Shown in pieces: positions 49,652 to 61,800 of a stretch of DNA of 64,000 bases; within the stretch, counting starts at the first letter, position 1; each line of letters begins with the position of its first letter. The stretch lies in contig NZ_JAALJH010000003.1 in assembly GCF_011064615.1 (NCBI RefSeq), forward strand, positions 186,001-250,000, in the 5' to 3' direction. This stretch comes from Aquisphaera insulae. GTDB taxonomy: Bacteria; Planctomycetota; Planctomycetia; Isosphaerales; Isosphaeraceae. The notes beneath the pieces were generated by a model, which saw nothing but the letters and a program-made list of their open reading frames with translations, was not told the DNA's origin and searched no databases. A program made the translations under genes and the position numbers.

Positions 49652-50562
49652 GCCTCTCAATTCTCTATCGCGGCCCGCTCTCGAGCTGCAATTACGCTTG
49701 CGGCTACTGCCCCTTCGCCAAGCGGCGCGAAAGCCACGCGGGCCTCGCGGCCGACCGCGAGGCCCTGGCGCGATTCGTCGGCTGGGTGGAGTCGCGTGCG
49801 GGTGATCACTTCTCGGTCCTCTTCACGCCCTGGGGCGAGGCTCTCACCCGACGCTGGTATCGCGATGCCATCGTCCGCCTGACGAATCTCGCCCACATCG
49901 AGCGGGCGGCCATCCAGACCAATCTCTCGGGCCGACTCGACTGGGTCGCCCGTTGCGACGCCTCGAAGGTCGCGATCTGGGCGACGTACCACCCCGGTGA
50001 AGTCACCCGGTCGGCATTCCTGGATCGCTGCAGGCAGCTCACTCGGCTCGGAATCCGACACAGTGTGGGCGTCGTCGGCCTGAAGGAGCACCTCGGCGAG
50101 ATCGAGGCCCTCCGCCGCGAGCTGCCGGCGGATGTGTACCTCTGGGTGAACGCCTACAAGCGGGAGCCGGACTACTATCCTGAAGACGCGATCCGCTTCC
50201 TGGAGGCGATCGACCCCCTCTTCCCCGTGAACAACCGGCGGCATCCGAGCCTCGGCCGATCGTGTCGGACCGGCCATTCGGTCATCGCCGTGGACGGCGC
50301 GGGGACGATCCGCCGCTGCCATTTCGTCCCGGACGAGATCGGCAATATCTACGAGCCCGGCTTCGAGTCCGCCCTGCTCGAGCGACCATGCCCGGCCTCG
50401 ACGTGCTCCTGCCACATCGGCTATGTCCACCTGGACCACCTGGGCCTGGCCGGGGTTTTTGGCCAGGGCATCCTGGAGCGAATCCCGGAGGAGCCGGTCT
50501 GGAGGTCGCCTGAACACCGATCGGAAGCGCCTGCCGTTCAGGCCTCGACGAGCGGACGATAG
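49642..50562 (+). CDS. STM4011-family radical SAM protein with C-terminal cysteine cluster
   Basis: A 306-residue radical SAM enzyme. CxxxCxxC is in SSCNYACGYCPFAKRRE at about 16-24. The core (IQTNLSGRLDWVARCDAS, AIWATYHPGEVTRSAFLDRC) resembles peptide- or protein-modifying radical SAM enzymes. The C-terminus holds further cysteines (CRTGHSVIAVDGAGTIRRCH, CPASTCSCHIGY) that could bind an auxiliary Fe-S cluster as in SPASM/twitch proteins. It overlaps the preceding gene by 10 bases and converges, with a 25-base tail overlap, on the minus-strand gene. Confidence 0.92.
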   Translation: MALSLSILYRGPLSSCNYACGYCPFAKRRESHAGLAADREALARFVGWVESRAGDHFSVLFTPWGEALTRRWYRDAIVRLTNLAHIERAAIQTNLSGRLDWVARCDASKVAIWATYHPGEVTRSAFLDRCRQLTRLGIRHSVGVVGLKEHLGEIEALRRELPADVYLWVNAYKREPDYYPEDAIRFLEAIDPLFPVNNRRHPSLGRSCRTGHSVIAVDGAGTIRRCHFVPDEIGNIYEPGFESALLERPCPASTCSCHIGYVHLDHLGLAGVFGQGILERIPEEPVWRSPEHRSEAPAVQASTSGR

Positions 50563-51515
50563 TCGTCCGGGTCGTCAAAGCCGGCGGTCCATGCGATCGC
50601 CTGGCGGCACGTCCGCATCGTCGGTGGGACGCGGAGCAGGTAGCGCCCGCCCGTCGATGGGCAGTGGACAAGCACAGCGACGAGATCCTCATCGTTCGTT
50701 ATCGAGACGCGGAGCAGGCTCCTCCGGCCGCCGGCATCGGTGTCCTCGTCGAGGACTTCGGCCCCGGCCTCGGTCAGGAAGCGCTCGAGGCCCACTCGCT
50801 CCAGCAGGACGCGGCGACGTTCGGCATTCGGCTCATCCAGGACCTCGGAGACGGCGATCGACTCTGGTCGGAAGGCGATCCGCTCGTCGATCACCACGCC
50901 ATGCCAGCGAAGGTTCACGCCCACCATCGACGCCGGTAGCGAAGCCAGGCCGCTGCCAGCCAACTCGAGCGTCGAGGCGATTTCGAGCCCCTCTGGCAGC
51001 GCGGTCAGGCTCGCACAGTCCGAGACGTCGAGCTGGGACAATCGCCCGATACCCCCGGGAAGCTCGGTGATCCTGCGGCAGCCGGCGATGCTCAACCGCC
51101 CGACGCGGATGTCCAGATCCGCGGGCCAACCGACCAGCGAAGTGCAGCCTCGAAGATCCAGGAAGTTCACCCGCAGCCCCTTCGGCAACGAAACCAACGC
51201 CGTGCAGTCTCGCAGGATGAGAGACCCAACGCGGAGATCGTCCGGCAGCTTCTCCAGCCACCGACAGCCTTCGAGATCCAGGCGGAACCTCACGCGCAGA
51301 TCATCCGGAAGCCGCCGGATCGCCGTGCCCCGGAGGTCGAGCTCGTAGCAGGAGATTCCCGCAGGCAACTCCGTCATCCAGCCGCGGTCTCGCAGATCGA
51401 TGCTTCGCTCGCGAAACTCATCCGTCAGAGGGATCGGCTTCCCGGAATTCGATCGCTCCACCGATGCGTCGATCCCTCCCGGCGCCTCAGCGACACTCTC
51501 CGTCAACCCGGCCAT
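50538..51515 (-). CDS. Leucine-rich-repeat protein with DUF6745-like C-terminal domain
   Basis: A 325-residue protein. About 35-205 is a run of short leucine-rich repeats with alternating consensus LPxxLxVxxLxLxxCxxL (IRRLPDDLRVRFRLDLEGCR, LVSLPKGLRVNFLDLRGCTS). About 225-325 resembles the DUF6745 domain (VLLERVGLERFLTEAGAEVL, CPSTGGRYLLRVPPTMRTCR, QAIAWTAGFDDPDDYRPLVE). The ATG at 51515 is 36 bases after the stop of the next minus-strand gene, in the same frame, so the two form an operon. The function is unknown. The DUF name is from memory. Confidence 0.82.
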   Translation of the reverse strand: MAGLTESVAEAPGGIDASVERSNSGKPIPLTDEFRERSIDLRDRGWMTELPAGISCYELDLRGTAIRRLPDDLRVRFRLDLEGCRWLEKLPDDLRVGSLILRDCTALVSLPKGLRVNFLDLRGCTSLVGWPADLDIRVGRLSIAGCRRITELPGGIGRLSQLDVSDCASLTALPEGLEIASTLELAGSGLASLPASMVGVNLRWHGVVIDERIAFRPESIAVSEVLDEPNAERRRVLLERVGLERFLTEAGAEVLDEDTDAGGRRSLLRVSITNDEDLVAVLVHCPSTGGRYLLRVPPTMRTCRQAIAWTAGFDDPDDYRPLVEA

Positions 51516-51551
51516 GCGCAGGTGCTCCGCGAGAGGAAGGGGAATCGATTC

Positions 51552-51854
51552 TCAGTCCATCACGGTACGAATGGCCTGCGGCGTGTACTCACGCTGCTGC
51601 CAGACGCGATACTCTCCCCGCGGCAGCTCGATGGCACGATGCTCCTGATGAATCAGCGTCGCCCGATCCGCAAGCACGCGGAGATAGAGCATCCCGTCCC
51701 GTTCCAGCAGCTCCGCCGCGCCCGCCTCGGCGATCCGATGGCTGTGGCCCGTCACTTCACCTTCCGCGAGGGTCAGGTGGTGCTTCCTGATCGCATCCAC
51801 CGGGACTGACTCGACGCGTGCGATGAAAACGTCGCCGTGCCTCCACATCGTCAT
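51552..51854 (-). CDS. Small conserved protein paired with the LRR/DUF6745 gene
   Basis: A 100-residue soluble protein: WRHGDVFIARVESVPVDA, then LAEGEVTGHSHRIAEAGAAE, ATLIHQEHRAIELPRGEYRV and WQQREYTPQAIRTVMD. The His-rich GHSHRI and HQEH segments could bind metal. Related proteins are, from memory, regularly found next to LRR/DUF6745 proteins in planctomycetes and myxobacteria. An excellent AGGAGGG ribosome site and a strong promoter precede it. Confidence 0.82.
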   Translation of the reverse strand: MTMWRHGDVFIARVESVPVDAIRKHHLTLAEGEVTGHSHRIAEAGAAELLERDGMLYLRVLADRATLIHQEHRAIELPRGEYRVWQQREYTPQAIRTVMD

Positions 51855-51905
51855 CCCTCCTCACCATCGAAGGACGAACAGGATTCACCCTGAGTTACTG
51901 GGTAC

Positions 51906-51934
51906 AGTGTAATTTTGAATACTATTCCCGTCAA
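51906..51934 (-). promoter_or_regulatory. Promoter of the small protein-LRR operon
   Basis: On the minus strand TTGACG (51929-51934) and TACACT (51906-51911) are 17 bases apart, about 50 bases before the ATG at 51854. The patch is markedly AT-rich compared with its surroundings. Confidence 0.7.
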
Positions 51935-51952
51935 GGCGAATTGTGGGTGTTT

Positions 51953-52606
51953 TCATCGAGGACACAGGATCTGTCGGAGGGCTCGCATCGCCCTGCTCAC
52001 GGCCTCCACGTTCGCCGGTTCGTTCAGCCATCGGCTGACGCCCGAAGGGTGGGGCAGGGGGATGAAGAGGATGCCGTCGCGCTCGACCGTGGTGCCGACG
52101 ACCGCGGTCAGCGACTTCACCGGGCCGAGGAACGTGCGGATGGCCAGCAGGCCGACGAGGAGGATGACGCGGGGCTTGATGGTGACGAGGAGCTCGTCGA
52201 GCCAGGGGCGGCAGAGGCGCTGCTCGGCGGGCGAGGGGACGCGGTCGCCCCTGGCGCCGGGGAGCCGGCCGGGATAGCAGCGGGTGACGGCCCCACAGTG
52301 GACCCGGCGCCAGAAGTCGTCGCGAGGGATGCCGGCCAGCTCCAGCCAGTCGCGGAGCTTCTCGCCGGCGGCGCCGGCGAAGGGCTTGTCCTCGGTTGTC
52401 GCGCGGAGGCCCGGCGCCTGGCCGACCAGGAGGATCTCCGGGACCGGCGCATCGTCGTCTGGATCGCGGGCGAGGGGGATCGATTCACGCTCGTCCAGAT
52501 AGCCCGCCTCGTGGCAGGCCCGACAGGTCCGCAGGCGGGCGTTGAGGTCGATCAGGGCCCGGCGGGAGCGATGGGGGCAAGGGCTCGATCCGGGCCTTGA
52601 AGTCAT
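51953..52606 (-). CDS. Uracil-DNA glycosylase family protein, Fe-S (family 4/5-like)
   Basis: A 217-residue protein of the UDG superfamily, which removes damaged uracil-type bases from DNA. Motif 1 is LLVGQAPGLRATTEDKPFAG and the C-terminal motif is PLPHPSGVSRWLN. Four cysteines in family-4-like positions (CRAC near 33-36, C in RVHCGAVTRCYPG, C in EQRLCRPWL) suggest a 4Fe-4S cluster. The motif 1 residue after GQAPG differs from the GEAPG of family 4, so substrate range is uncertain. Its ATG overlaps the stop of the upstream Uma2 gene. Confidence 0.88.
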   Translation of the reverse strand: MTSRPGSSPCPHRSRRALIDLNARLRTCRACHEAGYLDERESIPLARDPDDDAPVPEILLVGQAPGLRATTEDKPFAGAAGEKLRDWLELAGIPRDDFWRRVHCGAVTRCYPGRLPGARGDRVPSPAEQRLCRPWLDELLVTIKPRVILLVGLLAIRTFLGPVKSLTAVVGTTVERDGILFIPLPHPSGVSRWLNEPANVEAVSRAMRALRQILCPR

Positions 52607-53355
52607 TGGGGCTCGCCGGTGGCATCGCCGCGAGCCTTCGCCGCTTCAAGGCGGGCGACGAACTCGGCGTGCTCGGGGGAGTTCAACCCCTCACGAACGA
52701 CAGTCAGGACTCGATCCAGGTCGCCGCCCAGCAAGGCGACACGGTCTAGCCAGAGTCCGGGGAAGATCGCACTGCGATAGACCCCATCGGCAGGCGATAG
52801 CGACTCGAATCGTCCTTCTCGAAGGACGAACCAGTCGACCTGGCGGTCGAGCACGCGCCAGACCAGGTATTCCTTCACGCCGTTGCGACGATAGGCGTTG
52901 AGCTTCCCGCCGAGGTCGCCGCTGACGCTGCTCGACGCGACCTCGGCCACGAATTCCGGGGCGCCATCGACGTAATCATCCGGGGCGAGCCGGGCCTGCC
53001 CACCTCGATCGCGATCGATGAAGAGGTAGGCATCCGGCTGGGGCTCGTTGTCCAGGTCCAGCCTGACGCTGCCGTTGTCTCCGGCCTCGACGCCGGGGGT
53101 GCAGGACTCGTAGGTGGCCAACCATCCAGCCAACCAGATGTGAGGACGGCCATGTTTGCGGTGTCGGACGGGCGAGGCCATGTAAACGATCCCCTCGATG
53201 AGCTCCGCCTTCACGTGATCCGGCATCGCCTCGTATCGGCGTTCGAATTCCTCGCGCGTCAACCGATCCCCATTCTCGAGCGGCGGGATGGAATCCTGAT
53301 CGACGGCTGGCGCGAATCCCGGGGGCGACGGCTCAGTGCGGGTCATCGAAGTCAT
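52603..53355 (-). CDS. Uma2-family (DUF820) endonuclease-like protein
   Basis: A 250-residue PD-(D/E)xK-fold protein. The Uma2 pattern is clear: YEAMPDHVKAELIEGIVYMA, EPQPDAYLFI, PEFVAEVASSSVSGDLGGKL and YRRNGVKEYLVWRVLDRQVDW. The likely catalytic set is D (QPD), E (AEV) and K (GGKL). Uma2 proteins are very numerous in planctomycetes and their role is unknown. Met 4 (53346) is an alternative start. It is coupled to the downstream UDG-like gene by ATGA. Confidence 0.9.
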   Translation of the reverse strand: MTSMTRTEPSPPGFAPAVDQDSIPPLENGDRLTREEFERRYEAMPDHVKAELIEGIVYMASPVRHRKHGRPHIWLAGWLATYESCTPGVEAGDNGSVRLDLDNEPQPDAYLFIDRDRGGQARLAPDDYVDGAPEFVAEVASSSVSGDLGGKLNAYRRNGVKEYLVWRVLDRQVDWFVLREGRFESLSPADGVYRSAIFPGLWLDRVALLGGDLDRVLTVVREGLNSPEHAEFVARLEAAKARGDATGEPQ

Positions 53356-53442
53356 CGCATGAAGTCTCCGCCTCGGATCCTGGAAGTCCCGACCGTGATT
53401 CTAACGAGAGCGACGCGGCGGCGTCATCCGGCCGGCGCAGGC

Positions 53443-53479
53443 GAAGGCCCGGCCGCTCGGGGTGAGCGGCCGGGCCTTC
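53443..53479 (-). terminator. Hairpin downstream of rpoC
   Basis: A perfect 16-bp stem (53443-53458 with 53464-53479) around a 5-base loop lies 38 bases after the rpoC stop. It lacks a T run. Its placement between two minus-strand transcription units supports a terminator or 3'-end processing role. Confidence 0.7.
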
Positions 53480-53516
53480 CGGGTTGATCGGGGGGCCGGG
53501 TAGCGGGCTGGTCGCG

Positions 53517-57794
<4,278 letters not shown>

Positions 57795-58881
57795 GAGACA
57801 CTCTCCTCCGCGCGGATCCGGCCGGGCCGGCTGCGGGATGGTTGGTGGGTGAAAGCGACGGCCACCCCGGCCCCGGCCGCGGCCCCGCATGACGGCGCCG
57901 CACCGCGACCCAAACGGCCGCCCGAACCAATTCTCTGCTCGTCACGACGTCGCGTTTCGCAGCGTAATTTCGACCGACTCCTGGCGTCGCCCACATCGCG
58001 GCACCGGGCCGGGGCCGCTCGCGTCCCTACCCGCCCTCGGTGCACGCCCATCACAGGACTCAAGGCTACAAACAAAAAAAGTCCGCGTGCCGTCCTATCC
58101 TGATTCCAGGATGGCGGCCGCGGTTCGGCGGGTCGCTCTCAGCCCCGGGGGGTCAATCCGGATTCCTCCTTGACCGGTATCACGGCCAGCCCCCATCGCC
58201 CGACCGCGCACCTTCGACCCTGACGGCAAACGCTAGGCCGTAGAAACGAGGGGACGATCACTCGATGGAGTCGCATCGTCCTATCGTACGCAATCCGAGG
58301 ACCAACGCCAAGGATTTCTTCCGCGGGACTTCGATTTTCCCTCAAGCCTCGCCGCAGTGCTCGATCACCTCATGGGTTACGCCGGTTCCCTGGTTCCCAC
58401 GTCCGGCATCGTCCCCAATACAGAATGCCTCAGCTTCACAGTCTTGCGCGAGCTTTTCGGACGGGTGACCGCCCGCGTGAGCGCGTGGTCAGGACGGGGC
58501 ACAGCCCTCCAGCCTCCGGCGTAAGCCCGACCGCCTTCGGACGAACGACGGCCTGCCCCGCAGGTCGCACTCACGAGCGAGGCTGGAGGCCTCGGTGGTC
58601 CGAATCACGATCCGACGATCGCGGTCACCCATGCTTGCAAGGCCATGTCGACGGTCAACCTTCGGGAGCCGAATTCTCCCCATCTCGGGACGACGCCCCA
58701 CGTCCCCTTGCCGGCGAGCCGCCGCCTCGGGGCGTCGTCGTGTTCTAGGGTGGATTATCGCCGCCCGGGGGAGGGGGCCACGGAGCCGCGATAAGAGTTG
58801 CCGTTGCCGATCGTCCGAGAAAGCCAGCAAGTGCGGGCAAGCGACCACGAACCCGCCGGGGTAAAATCAAGGAGCCAGAAC
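57795..58881. other. 1.1-kb divergent intergenic region between rpoC and the Kelch protein gene
   Basis: Nothing supportable as a gene was found on either strand. Several frames are open for 60-120 codons, but with protein sequence dominated by Arg/Pro/Ser and no family resemblance. It must hold the rpoC promoter and the Kelch-gene promoter. I could not identify either with confidence. AAGGAG at 58869-58874 is the ribosome site of the Kelch gene. Confidence 0.6.
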
Positions 58882-61800
58882 TTGTTGTTACATCGAATCC
58901 CACGTTGCCCCGCCCGATCCGGCCATTCGCGTCGTTCGAGGCTCCGTCACCGGCCGACACTCGCCCTCCTGGAAGAGAGGAGCCTGCTCGCGGCCACGAC
59001 GATCTCGGCGCTGAGTCAATACCATTCCTTCGCCACGGGCGTGGACAGCGGTCCGGTGCTCGTAGCCAGCTTCACCGACTCGGCCCTGGCGCCTGGCGGG
59101 TACACCGCCTCGATCAACTGGGGGGACGGCTCGACATCGGCGGGGATCGTCTCCGCCGATCCCAATGTCGCCGGCCGCTTCAACGTGACCGGCTCGCACA
59201 CGTTCGCCGACCAGGGCGTGAGCCTCGTGTCGGTGGCCGTCACCAACGTGACGACCTCGGCCAGCCGGACGGTCTCGTCGGTGGATTCGATCCTCATCCC
59301 GCCGCCGGTCGTCACGACGGTCGCCCCTCCCGGCCTGACTGTCGGGGGCACGGTCTCGGGCGTCACGGTCGCGACCTTCACCGATCTCGATCCGACCGTC
59401 ACGGCGGGTGATTTCACCGCCACCATCACCTGGGGAGACGGCGACACGACCGGCGCCACGATCACCGCCGATCCCAACGTGCCCGGCCAGTTCGACGTCG
59501 TCGCCAGCAAGTCCTCGCCGTACGCGACGGCGGGGGCCCAGACGCTGGGCGTGACCGTGAACGTCCTGCAATTCTCCTCCCCTTACGGCTGGAAGCAGCT
59601 CGCCGGCATGCCGGAGGCCCGCGGCTTCGTCACTCCCGTCTCGGTCGGTGGCCTCATCTACGAGATCGGCGGCGTCAACGGGCTCGGCCAGTCGCCGCAG
59701 ACCGTCTTCGCCTACAACCCGGCCACGAACTCGTGGGCGGCCAAGGCGAGCCTCCCCGGCTCCGACCAGGCGATGTTCGAGGTGGCGGGGCCGGACGGGA
59801 AGATTTACGCCCTGGCCTGGGATCCGATCGATGCCTACAAGCGGATGGACATCTACGACCCGGCCACGGACACCTGGACGTCGACCGGCTCCCTCGCGCT
59901 CACGCCCGATCGGTTCTCGATGACGACCGGACCCGACGGCCTGATCTATATCGTCGGCGGCAGCGTCTCGGGGGTCGCGACGACCGCGGTCTACACCTTC
60001 GACCCGGACTCGGGCTCCCTGGCGACCGCCCCGAGCCTCCCCTCGCCGCGGCTGGTCGTGGGCGTGGTGACCGGGCCCGACGGCCGGATCTACGCCATCG
60101 GCGGCGAGACGGGCAGCGGGCCGACCGCGGAGGTGGACGCCTACGACCCGGTCCTGGCCACCTGGACGCAGGTCGCCTCCCTGCCCATGTCCCTGGCGCA
60201 GATGGCGGTGGGGGTCGGCCCGACCGGCCTGATCTACGCGATCGGCGGGTACGGCCAGAGCGGCTGGGTGCAGAATGCGTACGCGTACGACACCACCACG
60301 GACACCTGGGCGGCCTCGCCGTCCCTGCCCACCTGGCGCCTCTACGAGGGCGGAACGGCCGGCATGGACGGCCGGATCTACATCATGGGCAACGCCGGCC
60401 CGAGTGCCGAGGTCTTCGCCTTCAACCCCTTCAACACGTTCGACTCCGACTCGACGACGGTCAACGTGGCCAAGGGGACGCCGACGATCGACTGGGCCAA
60501 TCCCGGCCCCATCCTCGCCGGCACGGCGCTCGGGGCATCCCAGCTCAACGCCTCGGCGTCGGTGTCGGGCACGTTCGCCTACGCACTCCCCTCCGGCACG
60601 GTGCTCCCGGCCGGCCTGGGCCAGGCGCTCACGGTCACCTTCACCCCGGACGACGCCACCAACTACGACCCGGCGACGGCGACGGTCCACATCGACGTCT
60701 TCGCCCCGCCGACGGTCACGGTCGCGTCCCCCATCCTGGTCGTCGGCCAGGCGATGACCGACGTCGAGGTGGCGACGTTCACCGACACCACCTTCCCAGG
60801 CGCGACCGCCTCGGACTTCGCCGCCACGATCACCTGGGCCGACGACTCCACGACGGCCGGCGTCATCACGGCCGACCCGACCGTCGCGGGCCTCTTCCAC
60901 GTCACGGTGAGCGGGCCGAGCCTGTTCACCCTGGCGGGCCCGGCGCCCTTCCGAGTGTCGGTGAAGGCCGTCGGCCAGGCGATCCCCGGGGTCTGGTCCA
61001 GCCTCTCCACCTTCGACAACTATCTCTACTACCTGGCGGCGGCCCAGTCCGGCGGCAAGATCTATATCATCGGGGGCTACTCGGGCGGGATCCTCTCGAC
61101 GGTGCAGTCATACGACCCGGCCACGCAGACGCTCTCGACGGTCGCCCCGCTGCCGATCGCGATCTACGATCACGCGGCCACGACCGGGCCCGACGGGACC
61201 GTCTATGTCCTCGGCGGCGACAGCGACTCCGGCAGCTACCTGGACACGGCCTACACGTACAACCCGGCCACGGACACCTGGACCCAGGTCGCCAGCCTCC
61301 CCACAGGCCGCGACTACCTCTCGGCGGCGACCGGCCCGGACGGCAAGATCTACGCCATCGGCGGCCACACCTCCTTGGGTTACACCACCGAGGTGGACGC
61401 CTACGACCCGGGCACCGGCACCTGGACCCAGGTCGCCCCGCTCCCGGTCGCCACCGCCTACGCCGCGGCGACGACCGGCCCCGACGGCCGGATCTACCTG
61501 ATCGCCGGCTACACATCGAGCGGCAACACCAGTTCGGTCTACGCCTACGACACCGCGACCGACACCTGGACCCAGGTCGCCGACCTGCCCCTCGCGAACG
61601 CCTACCTCTCGGCGGCGACCGCGTCGGACGGCACGATCTACGCCATCGGCGGCTACGACGACGAAGGGTACGTCTCCGCGGTCTACTCCTACGACGTCGC
61701 GACGGACACCTGGAGCCAGGCCGCCAGCCTGGCGGACGGCAACTACAGCTCCGGCGCGGCCACCGGGCCCGACGGCCAGGTCTACCTCATCGGCGGGAAT

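Noticed and set aside
58233..58511. An open plus-strand stretch in the rpoC-Kelch gap that reads somewhat protein-like (LAAVLDHLMGYAGSLVPTSG)
   Set aside because: No usable start with ribosome site, no recognised family, and ends after about 90 codons. I could not support a gene or a decayed transposase.
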